Assembly: GCA_030490835.1 (NCBI GenBank) | Contig: CM059971.1 | Span: forward strand, 75,162,224 to 75,226,223 | DNA length: 64,000 nucleotides | Source: Annona cherimola | Taxonomy: Eukaryota; Streptophyta; Magnoliopsida; Magnoliales; Annonaceae | Reading direction: 5' to 3' | Shown here: in pieces, positions 12,785 to 24,091 of the stretch | How the letters are laid out: each line of letters begins with the position of its first letter | How positions within the stretch are numbered: the first letter of the stretch is position 1 | Position numbers and translations under genes: made by a program | The notes under the pieces: model-generated | Told to the model about the DNA's origin: nothing | The model's database searches: none | What the model saw: only the letters and a program-made list of their open reading frames with translations

Positions 12785-14110
12785 AATGGAGTGGGCTGGC
12801 CATTTGCGCCCAGTCTACTGGGTCAAAAATATATTTTTTAGATTTTGAATTTTTTAATACAACTGTTAGTATGTTTACTTAACTTATAACTTAAGTTTTA
12901 TCGATTTGAAAATATGTATATGTTTTTTTTGTATTTTTACACTGTTTTAGTCATTTAAAATGACTAAACTACCCATGTTTAAAATATAAAACAAATATAT
13001 ACGCATTTTCAGAATTGATAAAATTTAGTTTATAAATTAAATATGCATATTAGTGGTTCTATAAAAAAGTTAAAAAAAGTTGTTTAAAAATTTTTCAAAA
13101 AAATAAAAAGGCCATTTGCGCCGTTTTATAGCGCCTCTTCAATAAATTTACATGTTTCGAACTATATATCTATCGTTGCCCAGGAGTATATTTCCTAGTA
13201 AGTTTGGGTCTGATTCAAATGCAAACTTGCAATGTCCTGAGTTATTATATCAGACGCACCTACACTACACCTTAGACCTTTCACCTAACCGCAATTTCAC
13301 TTTTTTTTTTTTTTTTTTTTTTGAAATATCTTGCGAAAAAGGGATTTTGTGGCAATACTTTTAAAAATATAGGCCTTTAAGATGGGTAAGTATGCATAAT
13401 TATATTTTAGCAAGTCATTTGATATAAGTTTCAGACAGACTAAAAATTTCTAATCATTACAAAATAAACTCTATAATATAGAAAACAGCTTTATAATCTT
13501 TTTCCTTTTCTGTTTAGCTGAAAATCACAAGCAAATAGGGTTGAAATATCCTAAAGTAAGCAGTAGATCGAGATCATTTCAAATGTTGATAAGGTCTATT
13601 TTATGCACGTGCACGGATTATTCTTGAAGTTTTTTTTTTTTTTTTTCACCCACTACTTGAAAATCACAAGCGCATAGTAGGGTTTATTATCCAAAATTTG
13701 AAACGCTTTAAGGTTATTTTACAAAATGTCATAATACGTCTAAATACGGCGCCGAAACTTCAATCCACATGGTGCGGGGACCCATTTTATTTTATTTTTT
13801 GATACCAGTACGCAGGCCCAAGCATGTAATTTTCATATACGTAAATTTACAAATTTTGACATTATTTAATATTTTTCAAAATTGTGAAAATTGAAAAATC
13901 ACTATTCACATGCCCCGAGCATATGAACTGTGACTTTTTATTTTTAAAAATTTAAATATTAAAAACTTGTAAAATTATATATATGAAATCCTGATGCTTG
14001 GGTCCGCAGATTTTTATTAAAAATTTTTTAAAAATCTCCGCATGGTGTGCATTGAACTTAAGTACCTACGGTGCATTGAATCGAGCCCCGCCAAAATATA
14101 ATTGTGGAAA
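12785..14110. repeat. Two diverged foldback-type repeats and a poly-T run
   Basis: At 12790-13125 a core with mirrored TAGTCATTTAAAATGACTA sits between two copies of GGCCATTTGCGCC. At 13750-14100 a second unit has GGACCCATTTTA...GGCCCAAGCATG on the left and GATGCTTGGGTCCGCAG...CGCATGGTGTGCATTGAA on the right. Both share the TTTATA-ATTAAATA core of the foldback elements at 9302 and 34616. A poly-T run lies at 13302-13321. No gene found. Confidence 0.4.
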
Positions 14111-14492
14111 TTTACATTATATATTTTGTAAAATCTCCTGAATGGTTTGATGTAATTAAACCCATCCTTGGTTGGGTGGCTTGAAGTTGGAAGTACTTGA
14201 GCTGGTGAGCATCTGTTTTAAAGCCGACAGGACAGAATTTTTTTAAAATTTTTTATACATCTTTGGACCATGCAAATCTCTTGAAATTTGACAATGTTTT
14301 AAATTTATTTAGTATTTATTTTAATTTTGGAAAGTAAAAAGCGTGTGGATATATGATCCATATCTTTTTTAATAAAAAATTAAAATATCGAATACATTTT
14401 AAAAATTGTAATGTAGGTATAATCTACACATTTTTAAACAATAATAAATAAAAAGATATTTTATTGGCCATTGGTATTGGTGGCTGTATTTA

Positions 14493-14855
14493 GAGAAGCA
14501 TAATTAATATATCATGATGTATGTTAGGCTAAAATATAGCATTTATTTATTTTTACAATTAGATATATTTTTTTGCTTTCTTTTTCATAAACATGTTTTC
14601 TTATAAGTGTATTTGATCTATATACAAACATTGATTTTTTTTGTTTTTTAGTGATTTTTCACCCCTTAAAAACTTATTTTTTAAAAAATAAAAATAAATA
14701 TACAAAAGTGTTATAAAATGTAAAATCTTTGTATATAGATTGAATACACTTAAGTAAACATATTTATAAAAAAATCAAAAAATATAACTAACCGTAAAAA
14801 TTAATGAATGTTGTATTTTAATCTAAAATATACCATGATGTATGTAATTGAACCC
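14493..14855. mobile_element. Foldback MITE related to the 9302-9720 copy
   Basis: The left arm has GAAGCATAATTAATATATCATGATGTATG. The right arm carries the reverse complement (ACCATGATGTATGTAATTG) and the same internal core, ATAGATTGAATACACTTAAGTAAAC. Target duplication not clear. Confidence 0.55.
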
Positions 14856-14938
14856 CTTATTTTGATCACCCTCCTTTTAGCTGAAGCTTATTGGGTAGTG
14901 CAAGCAATGTCCCATGCGACAGTGCACGACAGTGATTA

Positions 14939-15200
14939 GGTTGTGTTTGATAGATGATAAAACTTTTAGATAAAATATTTTTAGTATAAAATTTTTGAAA
15001 TAAGAGATAATGATGTAATATAATATGGGTAATGATGAAACGTAAAAAGAATAAAATTAAAATAGATGAGTTAATTATATAAGTAATTGTGTAGAAATGA
15101 TTGAAAAATATAATAGTTATATAGAAAAATGTAAAAAATAATTAAAAATGAAGAGTAAAAAGTTTTATATTAAAACGTGTTGTGGTAAACAAACACACCC
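14939..15200. mobile_element. Tourist-like MITE with TTA target duplication
   Basis: Begins GGTTGTGTTTGATAGATG and ends AAACAAACACACCC. It is flanked by TTA on both sides (14936-14938 and 15201-15203), the standard Tourist/PIF-Harbinger target. Interior as in the other copies. Confidence 0.75.
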
Positions 15201-15203
15201 TTA

Positions 15204-16140
15204 ATCTGGATCCTTCGAAAGTAAATTAGGCACACAAAAGAGGGAGACGTAAGAGATACCTGCCAATACAATAAAGTGGTGTGTAAGGTGACGTGGTGGA
15301 AGCGAAGAGAGAGGCACATGGAAACGCAGCCTCTTGTTGCAATCCGCATCCTTCAAACTGGCAGTCGATTAGAACAGTCAATGGACGCAGATTAGATGCA
15401 TTATTCTCACGCAACAGTTATGTTTATTGAGTAGTAAATTGCACTAGTTAGCATGTTCATCACGATATAAAAAAGAAGCATTGTTCAGTACATAAACCAC
15501 TATTTCAAAATCTATTCCTGAAAGGATGGTACAAGGGGATCCCGATCCTGTGCACCCATGTGCACTAGGAGCCTGCCAAATGTACCCAACCGCTGGTTCT
15601 AGAGGGGAGACGTGTAGGAAGCTGGCTCCAATTGCAAACATTGTACCTGAAATGCTGCCTCCAATATTTATGAAGATGGATTAGTTCTCACTCGCAGTGA
15701 GAAGTTGTAAGGTAGGATCTGTCCTAATCCGCGTCCCACATCCCTCTCTTACCACCTGCTGACCTGCATACGCCCTCCCCTGTGCCTGTGCGCCCCTGTT
15801 CTGTTGATACGGTAACTGGGGACTATTCTAATAATCTAATCTCCGTTCCTTCAAACTTACCTGCCTACCTGCCTGCCTGCCTGCTTACTTTGGATGTTAT
15901 GTTGCATGTTCGACAAGTGCTAAGGTGACCAACGAACGAATAAATAAATGCTCACGTTCACATGCATGTTATTTGTCGTTTTCCTATTTCTTGCTAGTTT
16001 CTAGCCTTCACCACCTTTTGTCGTTTTTAGCTCCTTGTATTTAGTTTGCTTTTCCTAAACATGGGTTCCGCTCTCGAGCTGTCCATATATTTAGCATAAT
16101 TTATTTAGCTAACATATTAAGTTTCATTCAAATTAAGCAT
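15204..16140. other. Intergenic, no gene recognised
   Basis: No coding region or RNA gene could be supported here. The only simple feature is a short CCTG/CTGC microsatellite at about 15860-15890. Short open frames on the minus strand at 15226-15641 have no family resemblance I recognise. Confidence 0.5.
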
Positions 16141-16148
16141 ATATATAG

Positions 16149-16487
16149 AGGGCTGTTCCGGTGCAGTGGGCCCCAAATGATCATGAAATCATGATCTACT
16201 CCACCCATTGTAGAATAATGTATTATATTACCATACCAATTTTCATCCCAATCAGATACTTTAAAGTTGTTATTTACATCAAACTATTTTATTACGTTGG
16301 ATTTGTACCATTTTCAGATGGGGCCCATATACATATCTGATTGGGATGAAAATTGGTGTGGTAATAGAATACATTATTCTAAATACAATGGGTAGAGTAG
16401 ATCATGATTTCATGATCATGTGGGGCCCATTTGGGGCCCACTGCACTGCTGTTCCGGTGCAGCGTCACTGCACCGGAACAACATCCA
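16149..16487. mobile_element. Long near-perfect hairpin (foldback) element
   Basis: The left end GGCTGTTCCGGTGCAGTGGG is mirrored by CACTGCACCGGAACA at the right end. The arms continue as inverted repeats for about 150 bp (GGGCCCCAAATGATCATGAAATCATGATCTAC against its complement at about 16395-16440; CCAATTTTCATCCCAATCAGATA against 16338-16360). The right arm has an extra GCTGTTCCGGTGCAGCGTCA insertion, itself a small inverted repeat. It sits inside another repeat whose TTAAGTTTCATTCAAATTAA core stops at 16138 and resumes after 16490. Confidence 0.75.
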
Positions 16488-16489
16488 TA

Positions 16490-18430
16490 TATATATATAC
16501 CAGATTTATTTTAATAAAAGAGATATTTGTGCGTAAATTAAGAAAAATGATTATATCTATTCAAATATATGTTATAATATAATAGAACTTTATAAAATCA
16601 TTTGATTAGATAGTAGTTATATTTTAGATGATTTAGCTATTGAAAATATGACTTTAAAATTAATATTTGATATTAAATTATTTTATTATGTTAATTTTAT
16701 ACATTTGTAAATAGGACAATGCACAATAATACTAAACAAATGAGAGTGTTTTTATAGTAATATATAAATGATGCTAAATATAATAGATTGAGTGAATTTT
16801 TTTTATCAACTATCAAGATATTAAAAACGGAAAAAAGTTGCATAAAAGAAGAGTTTCGCAGAAGCGTAACCTCCCGAATCCAAACACCGTGCTTTACCTT
16901 AATTTTAATTATACATATTATTCCAAATATATTTATTACGTTTGCATTTAATCTTAAAAATATTCATTCCGTTACAAACATAAATAAATATATGAAATTA
17001 TTAACACGCTCATCAATTTTAGAGTTAGATTGAAAGAGTTGACCGTAAAAACTCGCCTCTATGCTAATTGTATAAAAGCTCTAAACCTTATGAAATGAAT
17101 CTTTTATCATCTTACGGTAGGGATATCTTAGGCATTTATGAAAATATAATCAACATTTAAATGTATCACTATTAGCCTATTTAATGTACCTAATAGCTTT
17201 TAATGAAATTAACAATTTTTTGATTGAATGGAATTAACATTTTTAGGATTAGATGTAAATGCATTGAATATATTTATGACTTTTGAAATATTTTCGATAT
17301 ATTTAAGATTAGATTCAAACGTAACATGTACATACATGAGAAAAGCCCTAAAACTATTCTTATCATTATTATCGCCCACTACTACTTGGCCAGTCGTCCT
17401 TTATTTCCCAGGCAGTTGAAAATATAGGAAATAATGTTAAACAAACAATAGTTCTACTTACCAGCAAACATATTATTTTCAATATTTAATTAAATAAATC
17501 AGTTTCGAGAGTTTTATATTTTACTACAATTCTATATATTATGAAACGTAGCCCAAGCGAGCAGCAGAGCAAGATCGTTTTAAATATTTAACATAATTAT
17601 ATACGGTAATAAGTTCTATTTTGATACTTGTTAAGACTTGCGCGTACGCTATAAGCATTATTCGACAGTAAGTAATTATAAACTAGGGAAAAAAAAAAAA
17701 TCTCCGACGACTAATATAAGTACATAACCGAGTATTTACTTCACATAAATAGGTAAACATAGATTTTTAATCCAGATGATTTTGTTTATCTGAGTGATTA
17801 GATAATGTCATCGATGATAATGCGTCATTGCTTACAACACAAACTAATAAACTTCAACGATGCCATTTTTTTATTATTTATTTTATTATTTTATTTTTAA
17901 TGTTAGAGACGCACGTTTTTTTTTCGAATTTCGAGACCGTAATTGGTGGGAACATGAAAATGTTGGGGGAAGCAGAAGCTTACTCCTTTCCAACAACGAC
18001 TTCCATATTCCACTTGCGTAGTCCCCTTGTACATATCATCACACGCCTCTACTATCTACATATATATAGAGGAGAAAATAGATAGCTGTATGTGGGAATG
18101 ATTAGGTAGAAACTTGGCTGACGTTTTCGTGAAGTAGGAAAGAAAATAAATAAATAAATAAAAAGCTAAAAAATGGAAGGCGTACTGAGCATCAAGCGTC
18201 ATTCGCCAGCAGAGTATCAATTAACTTTGGGCCTCTGGTTACGAGTCAAGATCCTTATTCTTGGATCGATCTGTTTCCGCCACAAATGACGTTCGGAAAA
18301 AAGAAATATTAAAATCATGAGAGTTTACTAATCAAAGCCAGAGGAATTTGAATTGTTGCTCGCACACCCCCATACCCGTCTTGTGTTTTCATCTCTGCCG
18401 CATTATCCACGGTCTGGATCATGAAACTGG
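16490..18430. other. Intergenic, repeat remnants only
   Basis: 16500-16800 continues the AAGTTTCAT foldback family (TTAATATTTGATATTAAATTATTTTATTATG and AAATGATGCTAAATATAATAG). 17545-17660 (CGAGCAGCAGAGCAAGATCG, TTAAGACTTGCGCGTACG) weakly resembles 13540-13640, a diverged repeat pair. I see no supportable gene; short frames near 17828-18085 lack recognisable features. Confidence 0.4.
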
Positions 18431-18439
18431 ATTCAAAAC

Positions 18440-18815
18440 TCTTTTTTATTTTTTTTATTTTTAATAAAACTATTAATCTAGATGTATTCAACTTATATAT
18501 ATATATATATATATATTAAGTTTTAACATTTTTCGAGGCGTATATATAAATTTTTTATATTTAAATATAGGAATATTTTAGTCATTTAAAAGTCAAAAGA
18601 TGTGTATATGTATTCCTATTTTTAAATATTAAAAATATATACATACATTTTCAAAAATGTTCAAATTTGATTTATAGATTAAATACCCATATATTAACAG
18701 GCTTATTTAAATTTTCAAAAAAATAAAAAATAATTTTGCATCAGACTGTACTAAAGTTTTAATGCACCTGGGTCTATTGAAACAGAACTCAATAATAATA
18801 ATAATAATAATCATC
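18440..18815. repeat. Diverged foldback-type repeat and (AAT)n microsatellite
   Basis: Contains an (AT)n run near 18497-18516 and the TTTATAGATTAAATACCCATATATTAACAGG core that resembles the other foldback elements. The ends are weakly inverted. An (AAT)n run lies at about 18790-18812. Confidence 0.35.
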
Positions 18816-21065
18816 GTTAATCATTAATAATTAACACAGCAGAAACTGCGGTTGGATGCTGTCTACCACAGCTTATGATTCCGCTCGGCATGCAACTAGA
18901 ATTTTATAATAGTATGGGATGTACCTGTGGAGGGCCTGACATGCACATTTGAGAAGTCAGGACAGAAAGATTATTAATTGGATTTGGCAACATGTAATTA
19001 AATGCACGTGTCTATCCAAGCAGCAATTACGATCGTCAAAGGCTGTAGAATGATGAATGGTTGAGTGTGGAATTTGATCCAATTCACATATTACCCTAAT
19101 GCGGGGTTGAACCCTCTGCTGCTGTGCTGCCATATATATGCTCCTTCAACAAACACCTACCTTACCTTGTGCTATCTTTTACTTTAAAGGGAATATATCG
19201 ATGCGATCTTCCCTCATAATTTTTAAAAAAAGTTTATAGTTTTTTTTTTTTTTTTTTTTGAGATAAAAAAAGTTTATAGTTATTGACTATACATGCGGTA
19301 CTGGTGTATACTTCTGATAACTAGAGATGTTAATGTTGCCGTGATCCACCAACATTTGATGATTAATACAGACAGTCGTGTCCGTTTGGATATATAATAG
19401 AAAAATTGTATGAAATGGCATCAGCAAAGTAAATGTGTTTTTAATTAACAAGTAAGAAAATAATAAAATGATTAGAAAGTGATACAAAAAATTATTAAAA
19501 ATAGTTAATAAATTGTCATATAAGTCTACAAAAATACAACTACTACACTCTTATCCTGTTAAGGACCTCTTTAGATAGACACATAGCCTCCACTTTTTTG
19601 TGGGATCAGGCAAAATATTTTGTGGGGCTCAAAAAAAAAAAAAACTTTTTTGTTTAGTTATCTTCTAATTCCAAATATACCTGCATTTTTTAAAAATATG
19701 AAGGAATATTCTGCAAATTAATTTGCAAAATGTTGTAATCATGATATCGTTAGTGCTTGATTGTATTAAAGAATTATGAGAAGAATTAATGCCTGCAGCC
19801 TTTTACTACTACCTGTATAAGCGGAATTTGTGTAGATGCATTTTCTTTTTTAAATAAATTTCTAACAACATGCAAAACCCGAATAATTCAAATTCAGAGT
19901 CAATTATTTTGCGTCGGCCATAATACACGTACATGGATGAAGAAGTTCCATGGGAATGTACACAACTTGGTACACATATGTGGTATCATCGAAAAGGGAA
20001 TGATGAATCCCTACAAGAGTTTGTACTGAGAAATTTATACAAGCAGTTGCTTTTTCTATTTTTTAAAAAAAATTATTTTACCTCTAAACCATTTTATAAA
20101 GGTATAAAATCAACATAATGAAATTATTTAATTTATATCAATTTTAAAGCTATTACTCTAACATCCAAATCATTAAAACATGTCTCCAACGTAGACAAAG
20201 GATTTTGCAAATATTTATAATTTTCTAACACGTCTATAAATTTATCTAAGTATTTTCATAATTTATACACTATTATACACACTTTTAAATAATTATAGCC
20301 TGCCCAAGACATAAATTAAAATGATTTTTAACATCGTAGTATAACAGATGACGTTAAAAAGTGGTAAAATTTTGATTTCATAATCAAGATCGGCTCCATT
20401 TAACTAATTTTTACGATAAAGCAATACATGTACCATTCGACCATTTTCCAAATATAAATTAGTATTTATATATTTATGATGTCAAAAATCACTTTAATTG
20501 GGAACTTATAAGCTATAGATATGAAATATTATTTTTAGGGTGGATACAAAAATCTTAAAATTTAGAAGTAAATATATAATATATAAAAGTTTTCAAAATA
20601 TTAATTTTTGGCATCATAACTAACTATACTTTTTTTTGATGAACATGACTAACTATACTTGGATGAATATTATGAATGATTTAGATATTAAAAAATCATA
20701 TCGGATCGCATAACAAAAAAAATATATATATATATCGAATCGTTTGTACAAATCATGCAATCCATGTAACGATTTACAGGGAAATACTCGCCATCACCAA
20801 ATAATACGGATAGGTAGGAATATATGTATCTATCGTGACAATAAAAAATGTGGAACAGAATTCCAGCGTAGCTAAGTATAATAGGTTGAGGCTAGAGCTA
20901 AGGGGCTCAAAGAATATAATCTACTTTCGGAGGGACTGAAACTATTTAAAACGATTTGGAATCTTCTCCCACAGATGAAAGGAAGCTCCCCACCATCCAC
21001 GGATTAATAAACGCTAGCTTAATCTGTACATAAGGTAGCCAATTAATGGCCATGAATGTGACAGA

Positions 21066-21102
<37 letters not shown>

Positions 21103-21150
21103 TATTCGACAATTTTTGTGTGGCAAATGCACATGCACCTCTTCCTCTCT
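18816..21150. other. Intergenic upstream of the MLP-like gene
   Basis: No gene seen. A T-run lies at 19239-19259, and AT-rich sequence with repeat-family fragments covers 20100-20760. An (AT)n microsatellite spans about 21069-21097, just upstream of the MLP TATA box. The CACGTG-like G-box is not evident near the gene. Confidence 0.45.
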
Positions 21151-21154
21151 CCTC

Positions 21155-21160
21155 TATAAA
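21155..21160 (+). promoter_or_regulatory. TATA box of the MLP-like gene
   Basis: TATAAA in the context CCTCTATAAAAGCGGC, 54 bp before the start codon. Usual spacing puts transcription start near 21185-21190, which would leave the two out-of-frame ATGs at 21171 and 21180 outside or at the edge of the transcript. Confidence 0.65.
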
Positions 21161-21213
21161 AGCGGCAGCCATGTTGCTAATGCCAACCACCACCACTAGA
21201 GAGAGAGAGAGAG

Positions 21214-23237
21214 ATGCAGAGCTTGAAAGGAGAGGTAGTGCTGAATATAGCAGCAGAGAAGGCATGGGAGATGTATAGAAACAACGAGATTGTTAGCAAG
21301 ATAAACCCAGAAATGCTGGCTGGGGCCGAGTACATCCAAGGTGATGGCAGCCCTGGAAGCTTGAGGCTCTTCAAGCTTGGCCCAGGTCTATATCTATACG
21401 CCTATACCAACCGACTCTACTACTTATTTCTCTCTCTCTCTCTCTCTATTTTACTACTTTTTCTATATATGCATGTGTGTGTTGCAAGTGAGAATTTCAT
21501 GCTGGTTTAATTCCTCCTCTCCGTCTTTTTATTTTACTACTTTTTCTATCTATGCATGTGTGTGTTGCAAGTGAGAATTTCATGCTGGTTTAATTCCTCC
21601 TCTCCGTCTTTTTATTTTACTACTTTTTCTATCTATGCATGTGTGTGTTGCAAGGGAGAATTTCATGCTGGTTTAATTCCTCCTCCCGGCAATCCATTTT
21701 AGCTGGTGAGGATGGAAATCAATCTACATGGCATGGCCAAAGATGGGTGGGTCGACTTGATCGTGTTTTTTTTTTTCTCCTCCTCTTTCTCGGAATGGAT
21801 AAGTGGCAAAATCAGACCCACAATTTCCGTTACTCGCACCGACGCACCCACCTCCTCCCACTCCCTAGTCCCCCACCTCACCCGAACATGGAAGGGGGGA
21901 GCCAGCACGTGGCAGGCATGCAACAGCAGCAAAAACTGCAGATGCGGCTCCAGATTGGACACTATACATATAATATGTATTAAAATCTCAATGCACATCG
22001 GCACTTTCTGCCTCTATTTATTTATTTATTTATACTATACTAGTAGACATTTAATATGATTATCAAGCACATTTATCTGAAGACTATAAACTTTCACATA
22101 AAAAGATATAAGCACCTATATATACGATGGGAGATAAAACTCTCCCTATACAGCAGGATCCCCGCCACAGGGGCGACGAGAGCCGCATGACCACCGTATT
22201 GGTTACCACCAGGCCCAGCCACTGGTTTCAGCCTTTATTTTTATTTTACGAGTTGATATGAAATCTTTATGTATGCCAAAGTTCATATTTCACACCTATA
22301 CAAATATATATATATAAGGTTACATAAAAACGAAAATAAAAACAAAAGAAGTTGGAAAAAGAAAAAAGACCCAGAAGGTTCGTGCGTACTCGTGCACTGA
22401 ATCAAAGAAAATACGTGGCTTTGCATACCCATACAGATATGATCTTGCTTGATTCCTTGTGCATATGTAATTGCGCCATACAATGCTATGATCCTTTTGT
22501 CCATCAAGTCCAAAAAGTTGGCATGGTCCCACCTCCGATTCAAAGAAAATACGTGGCTTTGCATTAATAACATTATTAGGACGCTGTTGACAGAATAAAA
22601 AATGGATTTTGTTGGACTTTATGTTCCGAAAGGTACATACTATATGCTGTAAAATGGGTCGGTAATTTCATCATACATACTATATAAGGATGCTCATAAA
22701 TTTTTAAACGTGAGGATATTGGAAGAAAAAAAAAGCCCATCAATTTATGCATGTTGATAAGCTGAGAGAGAGAGAGAGAGTCGGTTTTGATTAATTTTTT
22801 TATTACATTGAACTACAAAGGCGCGTGCACGCTCGCAGTGGGAATCAAACTCTCACGCACCTCACATACGATGCCATTGGGCTATACCTTGGTTGATGGT
22901 TTTGATTAATTTATTGATGAAGAAGTATTAATTGAATGCAGCTGTGGAGAAGTATGTGAAGGAATCGACGGAGCAGATAGAGAATGTTGAGGTGGGAAGA
23001 TCAGTTACGTATCAAGTGATAGGTGGGGAGCTGAAGAGCATGTACGATCCGTACAGGGTCACCTTCTCTTTTTCTCCCCTGCCTTCTTCCCCTCACAAGT
23101 GCATTGCTGAATGGAAGGCTGAGTTCGAACCACTCTCCCCTGCCACGCCTCCACCTCACAAAGCTAAAGATGCTGCACTTGGATTCCTCAAGTCATTTGA
23201 CAACTATGCCTGCAACTCCACCACATGTGCAGTCTAG
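21214..23237 (+). CDS. MLP-like protein, Bet v 1/START-like fold
   Basis: Two exons, 21214-21385 and 22942-23237 (stop TAG), joined in phase 1 (G|CT codes Ala), give 155 aa, the usual size for major latex protein-like and PR-10 proteins. Residues 1-57 contain MQSLKGEVVLNIAAEKAWEM and the glycine-rich loop GDGSPGS at about 43-49. Exon 2 has YVKESTEQIENVEVGRSVTY, GGELKSMYDPYRVTF, CIAEWKAEFEP and a C-terminal helix AKDAALGFLKSFDNY. The single phase-1 intron just after the P-loop strand is at the position usual for the family. Proteins of this type bind small hydrophobic ligands in a cavity, and many respond to stress, but the ligand cannot be inferred. There is no signal peptide, so it is probably cytosolic. 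The 1556-bp intron carries 83-bp tandem repeats and a SINE-like piece. Confidence 0.9.
21448..21685 (+). repeat. 83-bp tandem repeat, about three copies, in MLP intron
   Basis: GCATGTGTGTGTTGCAAG occurs at 21471, 21554 and 21637, exactly 83 bp apart. Each is followed by GAGAATTTCATGCTGGTTTAATTCCTCCTC. Copies differ by only a few bases (for example GTGAGAA against GGGAGAA), so the expansion is recent. A (TC)n tract lies just before it at 21430-21446. Confidence 0.9.
22785..22905 (-). mobile_element. tRNA-derived SINE remnant in MLP intron
   Basis: On the minus strand the order is ACCAAGGTATAGCCCAATGG (box A-like, TAGCCCAATGG), then about 30 bp later GAGTTTGATTCCCACTG (box B-like, AGTTTGATTCC), then a body ending in T/A-rich sequence near 22795. 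The spacing and motifs fit a RNA polymerase III tRNA-like head. It is not an intact tRNA because no acceptor stem or anticodon arm folds cleanly. Confidence 0.5.
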
Positions 23238-24091
23238 TCTACTCTACACTACTATAGTTTCTTCATCATCATCGTGCATTCATCGCATGGGTGTGTGTAT
23301 CGTCATCGTCATCTACTACTACGACATGGGTGTGTATTGAGAAGACTATTATATGCATGCAAGCATCAGAACTAGCCTCTCTCTACTAAATCATCAACAC
23401 TGTTGTATGCATGCAAGCTTTTCGCTAAGCTGCAGTGCAGTAGTCAATGAACATAAATATACTCACCATGTTTAGAGCTACATGATGTTATTGTTTTGCT
23501 CGTGCATTCAACTCCATTGTGAAAAAAAAAAAAAAAAAAACCATAGACTGGCGGTTAGTAGGCTCATCAATAGACAAACCATCTTCCTTTCTTCAGATAT
23601 GAGCTGGGTTATGGATGGAGTCAAAAATTCTTCAGCCAATTTGATACATCATCATCTGCCTATCCAAACCTTCTCACATATCTCACTCTTTTATTATTGA
23701 TAGCACGGCAACATGCTTTGTTGGGACTCCCAACAGGGTTGGGAGACATCAACAATGGAAATTAACATCCATGAAAAAGCGGCATTTTAAGGAGGAAAAA
23801 ATGACGCAACTCAAAAAGTGGAGAGCAGCGTTTATACTGATAAAAATTAGTACCGAATCTGAGAGTCTTTTCATTGTCCCTAGAACAGCCTGCCAATCAT
23901 GGAACCATTGAACCCCATTTATCTACACCTATTTACAGTATATTAATATTATATAAACATCAAGAAAGTAAATAAACATCCACGTCAGTCTTTACCTGTT
24001 CAATTATCTGTTGGAAAAAGAGGGAAACAGTGAGTCGGTATGCAAAATGGTTGGGCTCATTTCTGGAAGCTCATGCCAAGGCATATGAATG
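23238..24091. other. Convergent 3' flanks of the MLP-like and E2 genes
   Basis: The two genes converge here: MLP ends at 23237 and the E2 stop is at 24092. An A-run at 23523-23540 is present. The sequence likely holds both 3' UTRs; no other gene is seen. Confidence 0.5.

Noticed and set aside
21639..22059. Overlapping open frames on both strands in the MLP intron
   Set aside because: They arise from the 83-bp repeats and a GC-richer stretch. The conserved Bet v 1 protein is complete without them.
22785..22905. A functional tRNA gene
   Set aside because: Only box A- and box B-like motifs are present. I could not form the acceptor and anticodon stems, so it was called a SINE remnant.
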